A stretch of DNA of 64,000 nt from Mucilaginibacter xinganensis (GTDB lineage Bacteria > Bacteroidota > Bacteroidia > Sphingobacteriales > Sphingobacteriaceae): assembly GCF_002257585.1 (NCBI RefSeq), contig NZ_CP022743.1, positions 2,108,001-2,172,000 on the forward strand. Reading direction: 5' to 3'. The notes beneath the pieces are model-generated. The model was given only the letters and a program-made list of their open reading frames with translations. It searched no databases and had not been told where the DNA came from. Of the stretch, positions 43,373-53,178 are shown piece by piece (position 1 is the stretch's first letter; every line of letters starts with the position of its first letter). The position numbers and the translations under genes were made by a program.

Positions 43373-44796
43373 CTGATCAATATTTCGGCATAACTGATAC
43401 AGGCAAAGTACGGCAAAATAACGAAGATGCATTTATTGCCCGGCAAAGCACGGATAACCGTTTTATTATAGCCTGTGTAATAGACGGGGTAGGCGGATAC
43501 GCCGGCGGGGAAATAGCCGCCAGACTGGCCCGTGAAGCTATCCTTCAACGCCTCGAAAATTCTTCTGGTGATGTTATTTCGATGATAATTGACTGTTTTG
43601 AACTGGCCAATGAACGCATTATTGAAGAAAAGCACCTGAATAAGGAGTACGCACAAATGAGCTGTGTATCAACCCTTGCACTGGTTGACATTATCAATAA
43701 CCAATTTTATTATGCCCATGTGGGTGATACACGGTTGTACTTATTACGGGATAGTTCACTCGTGAAAATCTCGCACGATCAGTCATTTGTTGGCTTCCTG
43801 GAGGAATCAGGGCGGCTATCGGAAGATGAGGCAATGAATCACCCTAAAAGGAATGAGATCAATAAAGCGCTGGGTTTTGAAAGCCATTTAGGAAAAAATA
43901 CAGATTATATTGAAACAGGCCAGTCGCCATTTTTATCCGGCGATATGCTGCTGTTGTGCAGTGATGGCTTAACTGATATGGTTGGCAGCGCCGACATAAC
44001 CGGCATCCTTACAAAAAGTACTTCGCTGAAGGAAAAGGGCAAACAGTTAATTGATGCTGCCAATAATAACGGCGGCAGGGATAATGTAACTGTTGTACTG
44101 GTACATAATGATAAAGTGGCCCGGCAACACGCTGCAAAAACGGTTAAACGCGAACCGGTAGTAACTATTGAAGATAATAAAACTAAGGTAAATTCAGCAC
44201 CTGAAACAGAAAAGGAAATAGTGTCTCCTAAGAGCAGGAACGGGCTGATCGGGCTGCTTTCATTACTGGTGCTGGTGTTTTTGGCCAGTAGCATTTATCT
44301 ATATCTGCAGCTTAAAAACCAGGATACTGCCGCAATAAAAAAGCAGCCGATAATTGATAGTCCCCAAACTCCCGATCCGCAGGAGCTTAAACTGCAGCAA
44401 GCTATTAATAATGTTAAAGGAAAATTGCTGGTCCTTGCAGATACAAGTTATAAAAATCCCATTATTATTACTCATGCTATTGAAATTAATAAGGATACTT
44501 TGTTAATAAAGGCTAAAGGGAAAATTGTTTTTAAGGGAGAATCAAGCTATAAAGGATCAGCATTTAAGCTTTCTGAAAAGTGCAAAAACATAGTTTTGGA
44601 TAGTCTTAACTTTACTGATTTTCAAACGGGTGTGTCATTAATTAATGGCTCGCTGGAATTAAAGAACGTACGTTTTTCAAATGTGCAGCAAAGCGTTCAA
44701 AATCAGCTGAATTTTGCTGGCAGCAAGTATGTTAACGGTAAAATACCTTATTTAACAATGCACATGGATTCCTTACCTGTAACCGCAAAAAAATAG
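43369..44796 (+). CDS. PP2C-type Ser/Thr phosphatase, membrane-anchored
   Basis: A 475-residue protein. Residues 1-245 are a PP2C domain with all metal motifs: ITDTGKVRQNNEDAF, VIDGVGGYAGGE, HVGDTRLYLL, LCSDGLTDM and GGRDNVTVVLV. A membrane helix follows (about 287-309, GLLSLLVLVFLASSIYLYL), then a ~165-residue extracytoplasmic beta-rich region (FKLSEKCKNIVLDSLNF...) like a small parallel beta-helix. It is the antagonist of the two kinases, comparable to PstP. It ends two bases before the SEDS-PBP gene. Confidence 0.92.
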   Translation: MTDQYFGITDTGKVRQNNEDAFIARQSTDNRFIIACVIDGVGGYAGGEIAARLAREAILQRLENSSGDVISMIIDCFELANERIIEEKHLNKEYAQMSCVSTLALVDIINNQFYYAHVGDTRLYLLRDSSLVKISHDQSFVGFLEESGRLSEDEAMNHPKRNEINKALGFESHLGKNTDYIETGQSPFLSGDMLLLCSDGLTDMVGSADITGILTKSTSLKEKGKQLIDAANNNGGRDNVTVVLVHNDKVARQHAAKTVKREPVVTIEDNKTKVNSAPETEKEIVSPKSRNGLIGLLSLLVLVFLASSIYLYLQLKNQDTAAIKKQPIIDSPQTPDPQELKLQQAINNVKGKLLVLADTSYKNPIIITHAIEINKDTLLIKAKGKIVFKGESSYKGSAFKLSEKCKNIVLDSLNFTDFQTGVSLINGSLELKNVRFSNVQQSVQNQLNFAGSKYVNGKIPYLTMHMDSLPVTAKK

Positions 44797-44798
44797 AT

Positions 44799-47700
44799 AT
44801 GGGGTCGAGAAAAAAAGAACGGATATTTCTTTTACTGTGTGCCGTATTGCTTGGCTTGCTGTTTATCAGGCTGTTTGCTGTGCTGCAGAATAATTTTACT
44901 GATGTTGCCCGGCGGCTTAAGGATGGTACTATGGTAAACCTTAATGCGCCCAATCCGTCACAAAATTTAAAAAAACTGCTGGAGAAAGGTTATTATTTTG
45001 ATGATCCGAAAGATGTTGATCTGATTGAAAGTGTTGTTGCCTCAAAAAGTAAGGGTAAACAATTTGATAATATTGGTGAGCTGAATAAACAAGCTTATTA
45101 TGTAGATGCGGATGATGCGTTTAGCCGCGGCGGAAAATCCTTTAAAGACAGGGTGCTTGTTTCCCGTACATTATTGGGCTATACAGGTGATGATTCCGTT
45201 CGCTTTACCCAGGAAAGAAATAATCCACCGGTGTTACCATCTGCCACAGATTTGGAGTTTGCCGGCAACACGATATCGGGCTCAGTGGTTAATAAAACTG
45301 GTCCGGTTCCGGGTGTATTGGTGAGGTTGCAAATGATCTTGCCGCAGGACAGTCTTTATAGTGATGAAGAAAGCGATGAAGTAAAAACAAAGGTTAAACA
45401 AGGTAAAGGGTACCAGGTTACCTATGTTAATGATGCCGCCGGTAAAACCCATTTACAGGCATTGGTAGCCTATGCGCGTACGGATGCACAGGGAGATTAT
45501 ACCTTTAAAAATCTTCCTGCCGACAAGGCGTTTGAGGTGTTGCCGCTTCAGCCGGGATTTCAATTTGGACGCTCATTAGGAACGGAAGACCTGGACAAAG
45601 ATGTAGCTTTTGTTTTTCACCAGTCGCCGCATACCATAAGGCTTTTGAGCACCAGGGATTTTAGCATATTAAAGAAAGAAAAGGCCCTGATCATCCGCAC
45701 ACCTGCTGAATTTAACGAATGGTATTGGATAATTGCAGGCGTATTTTTCGGCTGCTTTTTTCTGCTCCATTTTATTTTAGGCTGGAAATTCCCGGAGACA
45801 GATCAAATCATCCTGCCACTGATAATGATATTGACCGGGATTTCATTCATTACGTTATTAAACCTGCAGGATCCGTTACGTGATCGTTTTTTTGCCAAAG
45901 ATTCGCTGGTTTACCTCGGGATGGGGGTGTTGGCTATTATTGCGTTATTGCAATTTAACCTGCGCCGCTTTACTTCCGATTCGGGCGTGTTCCGGATGCT
46001 TATTTTCAAAAATAACCGCAAGGCAGCCAACGGTTGGCCGTGGATAGTCCTGGCGATGGGATTATTGCTGTTGACGATTCGTTTCGGTTCGGGCCCTGAA
46101 GGCAGCGGGGTAAAAGTTAACCTTTTTGGTTTTCAACCAAGTGAGATCGTTAAATACCTGGTTATTATATTTTTGGCTGGTTTTTTTGCCACCAACGAGA
46201 AGTTTATTAGTGAGTACACAAGCTGGAAAAAACGATGGTCTTTTTTCTCGTTCGCGGTAATAGCAATCGCTTTCACACTTTTATTATTCCTGATGCTTGG
46301 CGACATGGGCCCTGCTATTGTGATCTGTTTTACCTTTATCATCCTGTTCTCTTTTTCGCGTGGCGACTTTATGTTTATGACCCTGGCGGTAGTAGTTTAT
46401 GTGCTGCTGTCCTGGATCTTCAAAAATGTATGGCTGTCAACTGGGCTTACTGCAGCCGTGGTATTGCTGGTGTTTTTATCAAAGCGTAAAACACTGAGCG
46501 AATCGGCAATAATGGCGCTTATTATTATTTCCGGTTTTTTAACTATAGACAAGGTTCCGCATCTTGATCAATTGATTCCCGGACCGGTACAGCGGCTTGT
46601 TGACCGTAAAGCGATATGGCAGGATGCATGGAACAATGAGGTGTATGGCGGCGACCAGGTAGCTAACGGGCTTTGGGCCATGTCTGGCGGCGGTGTAACC
46701 GGGCAGGGCGTCGGCGAAGGCTTTGCAAAAACTATACCTGAGGCGCATACGGATATGATTTTGCCGGCTATCGGCGAAAGCTTCGGCTGGACGGGGATTG
46801 TGAGTATTTTCCTCTTGTTTTTAGTGTACCTGCACCGTTCAATCATTATAGGCAGGCAAACTGGTACGCCGTTTCTTTTCTACTTATGCGCGGGCATTGG
46901 TATTTGTACGTTTATGCAGTTTTTGTTAATTGCCGGCGGCTCAACAGGGGCTTTGCCGTTATCGGGCGTGGCATTACCTTTTGAAAGCTACGGCGGTTCG
47001 TCACTCGTTGCCAATTTCCTGGCCGCTGGTTTTCTTTTGTCGGCGTCAGGTGTAAAGGGTACTCCTGTTCAAATGTCATTTATAACCAAACAGCAGGACC
47101 GGAACCTGGTGCCAGCACTTTTAGCAGCTTGTATTGGTATTTTGCTGCTGATAGTAAATATTTCAAGCTATTTGTTTGATAGTAAAAAATGGATCATAAA
47201 GCCGGCATTGGTGGCCGACCGGAGCGGGGCGCGCATGTTTAGCTATAACCCGCGCATCGCTATTTTGATGAATAAATTACAAGCGGGTACGCTTTACGAC
47301 CGGAACGGGCGCATACTTGCTACCAGTAACCCCGGATTAATAAAGAAACAGGAAAATTTATTGAATGCCGCCGGGGCGGATCATTACGACCTGGATTCTG
47401 CAATGCATAAACGCCTTACCCGGTATTACCCTTTTGAAGACCAAATGTTTTTTTGGACAGGTGACGAAAATACCGGGATTTTTAATGGTAGTACCAACGG
47501 TTACTTTGCTGAATACGAACATGCTGCAGAACTACGTGGCTTTAAAATGCCCGTTACCAGCTTTAATGCTCATGCCAGTCGTTTCAGGGAAGATCGGTTT
47601 TTGCCAAAGGGGGTGAAAGAAATGTCAGTAGCTAAAAGAGACTACAAGGCAATTGCACCTTTACTTTTTGCCGGGATAAATAGCGAAGAAGTGGCCGCAT

Positions 47701-48860
47701 TTAAAAAGCGGAATCGCGATGTACAGTTAACGGTGGATGCACAGCTGCAAACGGGGATCCAGCGGTCAATGGCTGCAGATACCGCGCTGAATGACAACAG
47801 GGTGTCGGTAGTTGTTATGGAAGCAGCATCAGGCGATGTACTGGCTTCGGCTGTGTACCCATTGCCGCCGGTTCATAATTACGACCAGCTCACCATGCCC
47901 TTGCAGGAGCAAAATAAATTATCGCAATGGATAACGACCAGCGATCTTGGGTTTACCTATGCCACACAGCCAGGGTCAACTGCAAAGGTGTTAACTGCTA
48001 TGGCATCGTTTAATAAACTTGGGTTAGCGGCAGATGAAGTGAAATTTCATGTAAGTACGGAGGAGCGGATCAGAACAAAAGGGATTGAACCCGACGAAAC
48101 CGGTGTAATAAGCCTGGAAAGGGCGATTGCCAAATCAAATAACGTTTACTTTATAAAGCTTGCCAACGAAAAACATTTGCAGGAAGATATGGTTAACCTG
48201 TATCTTAAAGCCGGAATGTTTCTGCACGGGGTAGGTGGTTATTTCTACAACAAGAAACCGGAAAATACTGCCCAGGAAGAAAAATGGCGTGAGCTATGGC
48301 GTAAAACAGAGTTCAATACCCGGCCAAGGTACGATCCGAATAATATCCATAAAACGCGCGCTAAAGGCATTTCAGGCATGGCCTGGGGGCAGGGCGAGCT
48401 AATAGCGACACCTGCTGCTATAGCCAGGCTGGTTTCAGGCGTAGCTAACAATGGGGCACTGGTTGCAAATCGTTTTGTTTTAAAGGTAAACGACACGCTG
48501 CAGCCTGTTAAAGGCAGTATTAAGCTGGCTAACGATCCGCGTTATGCGGCATTGCTTACCAAATACATGATTGAGCAGAGCGCCCCGAAAACAGAAATAC
48601 TGGGCGTAAAAGTTGCCGGTAAAACGGGGACACCGGAAAGGATTTGGAAAGGTAACAGTATAAATGACGGCTGGTACGTGTTTTTTGCACCAATGGCAAA
48701 AGGAAAAGGTAATATTGTGGTGTGTATCAGGGTAGAATCAACCAAAGGATCGTCAGACGCGGTACGGCTTGCCGGCAAGGATGTGATCCCTTTACTGTTG
48801 AAAGAAGGATATATTAAAAGTATTGTTCCCGCCGGTGAAACAGGAACGGCAGATGAATAG
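44799..48860 (+). CDS. Fusion of a SEDS (RodA/FtsW) glycosyltransferase and a penicillin-binding transpeptidase
   Basis: A 1353-residue single frame. Residues ~5-28 form a membrane helix. About 30-300 is an extracytoplasmic region with a carboxypeptidase-regulatory-like beta domain (SGSVVNKTGPVPGVLVRLQ). About 305-765 is a SEDS polymerase: QPSEIVKYLVI, GDMGPAIVI and LPFESYGGSS near 727-735. A membrane helix (~768-785) leads into a class B PBP module with the pedestal segment TLYDRNGRILA and transpeptidase motifs STAK (Ser1060), SNN (Ser1113) and KTGT (Lys1275). It thus carries peptidoglycan polymerase and cross-linking activities in one chain. The position of RodA plus PbpA in the actinobacterial pknB locus is taken here by one gene. 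Confidence 0.92.
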   Translation: MGSRKKERIFLLLCAVLLGLLFIRLFAVLQNNFTDVARRLKDGTMVNLNAPNPSQNLKKLLEKGYYFDDPKDVDLIESVVASKSKGKQFDNIGELNKQAYYVDADDAFSRGGKSFKDRVLVSRTLLGYTGDDSVRFTQERNNPPVLPSATDLEFAGNTISGSVVNKTGPVPGVLVRLQMILPQDSLYSDEESDEVKTKVKQGKGYQVTYVNDAAGKTHLQALVAYARTDAQGDYTFKNLPADKAFEVLPLQPGFQFGRSLGTEDLDKDVAFVFHQSPHTIRLLSTRDFSILKKEKALIIRTPAEFNEWYWIIAGVFFGCFFLLHFILGWKFPETDQIILPLIMILTGISFITLLNLQDPLRDRFFAKDSLVYLGMGVLAIIALLQFNLRRFTSDSGVFRMLIFKNNRKAANGWPWIVLAMGLLLLTIRFGSGPEGSGVKVNLFGFQPSEIVKYLVIIFLAGFFATNEKFISEYTSWKKRWSFFSFAVIAIAFTLLLFLMLGDMGPAIVICFTFIILFSFSRGDFMFMTLAVVVYVLLSWIFKNVWLSTGLTAAVVLLVFLSKRKTLSESAIMALIIISGFLTIDKVPHLDQLIPGPVQRLVDRKAIWQDAWNNEVYGGDQVANGLWAMSGGGVTGQGVGEGFAKTIPEAHTDMILPAIGESFGWTGIVSIFLLFLVYLHRSIIIGRQTGTPFLFYLCAGIGICTFMQFLLIAGGSTGALPLSGVALPFESYGGSSLVANFLAAGFLLSASGVKGTPVQMSFITKQQDRNLVPALLAACIGILLLIVNISSYLFDSKKWIIKPALVADRSGARMFSYNPRIAILMNKLQAGTLYDRNGRILATSNPGLIKKQENLLNAAGADHYDLDSAMHKRLTRYYPFEDQMFFWTGDENTGIFNGSTNGYFAEYEHAAELRGFKMPVTSFNAHASRFREDRFLPKGVKEMSVAKRDYKAIAPLLFAGINSEEVAAFKKRNRDVQLTVDAQLQTGIQRSMAADTALNDNRVSVVVMEAASGDVLASAVYPLPPVHNYDQLTMPLQEQNKLSQWITTSDLGFTYATQPGSTAKVLTAMASFNKLGLAADEVKFHVSTEERIRTKGIEPDETGVISLERAIAKSNNVYFIKLANEKHLQEDMVNLYLKAGMFLHGVGGYFYNKKPENTAQEEKWRELWRKTEFNTRPRYDPNNIHKTRAKGISGMAWGQGELIATPAAIARLVSGVANNGALVANRFVLKVNDTLQPVKGSIKLANDPRYAALLTKYMIEQSAPKTEILGVKVAGKTGTPERIWKGNSINDGWYVFFAPMAKGKGNIVVCIRVESTKGSSDAVRLAGKDVIPLLLKEGYIKSIVPAGETGTADE

Positions 48861-48883
48861 TTATATAAAATAATAAGGTTGGT

Positions 48884-49672
48884 ATGTTTGATCTGTTTAA
48901 AAGAAAAGATAATAAAGCGCCGCAGGATGTAAAAAGCCTTAGGGATACACTGCTTCGCATGGTTAAAGAGCAGCTGCAAAAATCAGAAGGGGGAGAGGGC
49001 CGCCTTATTAAGGGGATTCACCTATTTATAAAGGCAGACGTGGCGGAAAAACACCTCTACGAAGCAGCTGTGTACCTGGAAGAAAAAGATAAGTTTAAAG
49101 AAGAGATCCAGCGGATAGCTGATGATTTTGCGCTCGATCTTCCCGAAAACTGGGTTATGGAAATTAGCTTCAGCGAAGATTTTCCGCAGGAATCCGTTAA
49201 GTCTGATACCGTGGATGCTGCCATATTTATCCGTACCAGGGATCACAATATCCAACGGTCGGCTTCTGCAAGCATCAGGGTGCTAAATGGCGAGGCCGAA
49301 AAGGAAGAATATATCATTACATCGTCTGATGGAAAGGTTAACATCGGCCGCGAAAGCAAGGTGCAGGTAAACGATGGTTTTTTCAGGCTCAATCAAATAG
49401 CTTTTCCGGGAAATAGTGCAAATGAAAGCAACAAGTTCATCAGCAGGCAACATGCGCATGTGGAATGGAATAATGACGATGCGTGTTTTATTCTTTATGC
49501 AGATGAAGGCGGCGTGCCCCCCGGCAATAAAATTAAGATCAAGTCTGTTGGTAATGTAAATTTAATTAAGCTCCATTCTACCAATATCGGGCATAAACTA
49601 AATGAAGGTGACCAGATTATTTTGGGAGAGTCGGCAGTGCTGGAGTTTAGCTATAATCCATCAGCAATTTAA
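48884..49672 (+). CDS. FHA-domain phosphothreonine-binding protein
   Basis: A 262-residue cytoplasmic protein. The N-terminal half (1-130) is alpha/beta with no clear family. The C-terminal ~110 residues are an FHA domain: VNIGRESKVQV (Gly-Arg), then KFISRQHAHVEWN (Ser-Arg-x-His), and the closing KLNEGDQIILGESAVLEF. It should bind phosphothreonines made by the flanking kinases and so link signalling to the SEDS-PBP enzyme. The domain plan (unknown N-terminus, C-terminal FHA) resembles actinobacterial FhaA. Its stop abuts the second kinase ATG. Confidence 0.87.
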   Translation: MFDLFKRKDNKAPQDVKSLRDTLLRMVKEQLQKSEGGEGRLIKGIHLFIKADVAEKHLYEAAVYLEEKDKFKEEIQRIADDFALDLPENWVMEISFSEDFPQESVKSDTVDAAIFIRTRDHNIQRSASASIRVLNGEAEKEEYIITSSDGKVNIGRESKVQVNDGFFRLNQIAFPGNSANESNKFISRQHAHVEWNNDDACFILYADEGGVPPGNKIKIKSVGNVNLIKLHSTNIGHKLNEGDQIILGESAVLEFSYNPSAI

Positions 49673-51013
49673 ATGAGTAAAGTATTTACTATAACAGAAG
49701 GCCTGGAGAATATGGGTGCCCTGCGAACGGGTGGCCAGGGTTCTGTATATAAAGGCAGGCGAATAGGTGCTATCATTAGCGCAGTTAAGCTTTTACCAAC
49801 GCCAATTCATAGCGAAAGTATGGATGACCATAATTATCGCAATTTTTTAAATGAAGTTGAAAAACTCAGAAAGGTAAATGAAATACCTAATCCTAATGTA
49901 GTTAAAATACTAAACTCCGGGATAACAGAAAGCGGGTCGCTGCCCTTTATAGAAATGGAGTTTATAGAAGGGCCGGACCTTGGAGAGTTATTAAAACCAC
50001 CGCACGAAACGATATTCACCATTAAAGAAGTAATAAAACTGGCCGACCAGCTCGCATCTGCACTCTCTCATTGCCATAAAGTAGGTGTGAAGCATGGCGA
50101 TATAAAAAGCAACAATATCAAATTTAACATCCACTCGGGAAATTATGTGCTGCTTGATTTCGGCCTGTCGGTAATGTCAGACGAACAGCGGCGGAGCAGT
50201 ATGCGCCACGCCGGCGCTATAGAGTTTATGGCCCCGGAGCAAAACGAGGGGCAAATGCTGTTCCAAACAGATATTTACAGCTATGGGGTTGTATTATATG
50301 AGTTGCTGGCCGGGCAGGTTCCGTTTCCTTTAAAGGATAACGGCGAAACTGCAAGAAATAATGTAATGCTATCACACCTGGAACAACCGGTTCCTGATGT
50401 GCTGGAACTAAGAAGACAGAACTTGCCTCAGTCATGGCCTTTATTGCAGCAGGAAAAAGAAATGCAGGTTCCGGCATGGCTGCTTCAAATGATAAAGAAA
50501 TGCCTGGAAAAATCCCCGGATAACCGGTTTACTAATGGCACTGAGATCCACGAAGTAATTATTGAAAACAGTATTTCTGAAAGCACAGAAGGAGCAGCAG
50601 GTGCCATAACTGCATTAACAGCAGAAAACAAAATATTACAACAAAGGCTATCAGGATATCAGCAAGCCGAAGCGGGTAAAGAGAATACGATCAATTTATC
50701 AAAGCCTGTATTTGCGGGGGTAATAACGCTGCTGTTGGCCTCAATAACCTACGGGATATTTAAATCACCCGCTAAAACAACCGGTTTGAATTCCGCCCTG
50801 AGAGATTCAACGCAGTTAGCCGGCAAAAAGCCTATGGCAGATACTGTTAAAAATAAGAAATTACAGGTAGCTGTTCCTATTGTTAATAAAGACACAGTTA
50901 AAGCAGCACAAAAAGCAGACAGCATAAAGTTGGCCCGCAAAAAAGCACTGTTGGCTAAAAAGAAATTGCACAAGAAAAAGAAAAAGTTTCTTGGGATTTT
51001 CCCGATTAAATAA
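49673..51013 (+). CDS. Ser/Thr protein kinase, membrane-anchored (second copy)
   Basis: A 446-residue paralogue of the kinase at 41010. The first ~270 residues are nearly the same (TGGQGSVYKG, AVKLL, HGDIKSNN, DFGLSV, MAPEQ). The juxtamembrane part and tail differ: a short coiled coil (LTAENKILQQRLSGYQ), a membrane helix near 350-367 and a very Lys-rich end (KKKLHKKKKKF). Codon use in the matching part differs widely, so the duplication is old and the catalytic domains are conserved by selection. The ATG directly follows the FHA stop codon. Confidence 0.92.
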   Translation: MSKVFTITEGLENMGALRTGGQGSVYKGRRIGAIISAVKLLPTPIHSESMDDHNYRNFLNEVEKLRKVNEIPNPNVVKILNSGITESGSLPFIEMEFIEGPDLGELLKPPHETIFTIKEVIKLADQLASALSHCHKVGVKHGDIKSNNIKFNIHSGNYVLLDFGLSVMSDEQRRSSMRHAGAIEFMAPEQNEGQMLFQTDIYSYGVVLYELLAGQVPFPLKDNGETARNNVMLSHLEQPVPDVLELRRQNLPQSWPLLQQEKEMQVPAWLLQMIKKCLEKSPDNRFTNGTEIHEVIIENSISESTEGAAGAITALTAENKILQQRLSGYQQAEAGKENTINLSKPVFAGVITLLLASITYGIFKSPAKTTGLNSALRDSTQLAGKKPMADTVKNKKLQVAVPIVNKDTVKAAQKADSIKLARKKALLAKKKLHKKKKKFLGIFPIK

Positions 51014-51047
51014 AACGACGTTAAATTTACCGGCGGGATGCCGTTGT

Positions 51048-51236
51048 TTAAAGTTCCAGAACCTTGTTTTTAGAGATGGCTTTTAAAATCTTATCGGAAA
51101 TGCCAATATTCATGCCTTTTCCTTTCAGATCTTCAGTAGAAACTTCATATTTTTTCGACCAGTACTCATCTTCAGAATTTGCCTGAATTTGAAATATTTC
51201 CCTGTTTTGAGTTTCAGTTCTAATGTTATTGTGCAT
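51048..51236 (-). CDS. Small DUF3606-like protein
   Basis: A 62-residue protein. The core EDEYWSKKYEVSTEDLKGKGMNIG resembles the DUF3606 pattern (YW..kf.vs.e.L...v...G) seen in many short bacterial proteins of unknown function. It is convergent with the second kinase gene and has its own AT-rich upstream region. Family call is tentative. Confidence 0.6.
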   Translation of the reverse strand: MHNNIRTETQNREIFQIQANSEDEYWSKKYEVSTEDLKGKGMNIGISDKILKAISKNKVLEL

Positions 51237-51494
51237 GATACAATGATTTTAACTTTAACAATTAATAACTATACAAAGGTAAATGCTATGTTGTTAACGT
51301 TTAATTACCGTTATGTTAATTTAATGTTAAGTAAAATATAAAACTGAGGGCTGTAATTGTAAAGAACGCCTATTATAAAATATAAAAAAATAGCGACCGG
51401 TTATTAAAAAAAATCCAATATTTGAATAAGCAGTATAGCTGCACTATTTAATCCTAAAACCTTTAACAACGGCACCTCTCCGCAAAGAGGATTC

Positions 51495-53093
51495 ATGATG
51501 AAAAAAAATGACACTATTGACATCGCCATTATAGGTGGTGGCGTATCCGGCGTTTATAGCGCATGGAAACTTAAGCTAAAGTATCCCGCAAAAAAAATTG
51601 TAGTATTTGAAGGTGGCGACCATATAGGTGGCCGGTTACTTTCTGTTGTGCCGCCTCATATTCCTGATATGGTGGCTGAACTTGGCGGGATGCGCATACT
51701 TGAAAATGCCCAGCCGCTGATCGTCGGGCTTATCAAAAAGTTAAACAAGCAGCTTGCGGATGATAATCAGATTGAGTTATATGATTTTCCTGTTGATGAG
51801 AATCAGAACATAGCGTATTTAAGAGGGGTTTACCTTAGGTTATCTGACTATACATTAAACCCAGATAAAGTACCTTATAAGTTGTCGTTCCTTGAAAAAG
51901 GCGGCTCGCCAGGCGTTATCATTGTAAATGCCATTGAGCAAATAGTGCCCGGAATTACCAATCCAAAGCTAACTGAAGAGGAAAGGCGGCTGCTGGCGCA
52001 AAATGCGGAATTTGCCGGGGAGCCACTTTATAAACAAGGATTTTGGAATGTGCTTTACCGCGTTATCAGCGGCGAAGCTTATCAATTTGGTATGGATGCA
52101 GGTGGTTATAATTCAACCCTATCTAACTGGAATGCCGCTGATGCTATCCCGTGGTTCCTGACTGATTTTGGGATAGTGCCGCAATACAAGGGCTTTAAAA
52201 AAGGTTTTCAGCAGATTCCTAAAACCCTGGCCGATTTTTTTGTCCAACTGGGCGGCGAAATTAATTTGAATACTAAACTAAACGGTTTTGAAACTATTGA
52301 TGGCAAATTTCATTTAGCTTTTAAGGATAGTACCGTTGTTGCAGATTCATTGATCCTGGCGATGCCCCGCCGTTCGCTTGATCTGCTTGCGCCGAACAGT
52401 CCGTCATTACAACAAATTAAGCAGTTGATAGGCAGCGTTACGCCGCGTCCGCTGTTTAAATTGTTTACCACCTACGCAAACCCATGGTGGATGGCAGCTG
52501 GCTATACCGATAAAACAACCGGTAAATTCGTCCCGGTTGAGTCAGGCCGGAGCGTTACCGATCTCCCGGTAAGACAGACTTACTACTGGCCAAAAAACAA
52601 CGGCAAACCCGCCACAAAAGGCGAATCAATGCTGCTGGCCAGTTATGACGATGGCAACAACATCGGTTTTTGGGATGGTCTGCGCCCGCAACGCAAGCAA
52701 GCCTGGGCAGAAGGCCTCGCCCATGCAAAAATTGAGGATCCGTTTTTAGGAGAAGCCCAAAATGACAAAGCTCACCTGGATTGGTTTGAATACATGGCGC
52801 CCACACCAATGGTTGATGAAGTGGCAAGGCAACTACAACTCATGCATGGATTGAGCCATACTCCGATCGTAAAAAATGCCGCCTTCCGCGACTGGGGCGA
52901 AGATCCATTTGGCGGTGGCTGGAACAGCTGGAACATAGGCGTAAAAAGCTCGGAAGTACGGGATCAAATTACGCAGCCCATTGATAACTTACAGCTTTAC
53001 ATCTGCGGCGAAGCCTACTCCGATGCCCAGGGCTGGGTTGAAGGCGCTTTGCAAACGGCGGATATTATGTTGAAGAAGATTATAAAGAAGTAA
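51495..53093 (+). CDS. Flavin-containing amine oxidase
   Basis: A 532-residue FAD enzyme of the monoamine/L-amino-acid oxidase superfamily. The dinucleotide motif IIGGGVSGVYSAWKL lies near residue 11, ELGGMRI near 56 (the GG doublet), and the FAD-binding end LYICGEAYSDAQGWVEGAL near 500. WGEDPFGGGWNSWNIG sits where the aromatic cage forms in these oxidases. No signal peptide is visible. It would oxidise an amine or amino acid with release of hydrogen peroxide; the substrate is not predictable. Monocistronic. Confidence 0.88.
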   Translation: MMKKNDTIDIAIIGGGVSGVYSAWKLKLKYPAKKIVVFEGGDHIGGRLLSVVPPHIPDMVAELGGMRILENAQPLIVGLIKKLNKQLADDNQIELYDFPVDENQNIAYLRGVYLRLSDYTLNPDKVPYKLSFLEKGGSPGVIIVNAIEQIVPGITNPKLTEEERRLLAQNAEFAGEPLYKQGFWNVLYRVISGEAYQFGMDAGGYNSTLSNWNAADAIPWFLTDFGIVPQYKGFKKGFQQIPKTLADFFVQLGGEINLNTKLNGFETIDGKFHLAFKDSTVVADSLILAMPRRSLDLLAPNSPSLQQIKQLIGSVTPRPLFKLFTTYANPWWMAAGYTDKTTGKFVPVESGRSVTDLPVRQTYYWPKNNGKPATKGESMLLASYDDGNNIGFWDGLRPQRKQAWAEGLAHAKIEDPFLGEAQNDKAHLDWFEYMAPTPMVDEVARQLQLMHGLSHTPIVKNAAFRDWGEDPFGGGWNSWNIGVKSSEVRDQITQPIDNLQLYICGEAYSDAQGWVEGALQTADIMLKKIIKK

Positions 53094-53111
53094 ATTGACG
53101 TCCGCTTTCCG

Positions 53112-53150
53112 ATACACCGCAGGATTACGCTTGCCAACCCTGCGGTGTAT
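53112..53150. terminator. Bidirectional terminator stem
   Basis: A perfect 12-bp stem (ATACACCGCAGG / CCTGCGGTGTAT) in the 85-base gap between the convergent amine oxidase and M28 peptidase genes. There is no long T-run; the stem strength and position support the call. Confidence 0.6.
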
Positions 53151-53178
53151 TGAATATGCGAGGCAGAAATAAACGGGT

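Noticed and set aside
44799..48860. SEDS-PBP fusion as a missed frameshift between two genes
   Set aside because: The frame is continuous through a plausible membrane linker with no stop, no internal RBS-like site and no overlap pattern typical of two adjoining genes.
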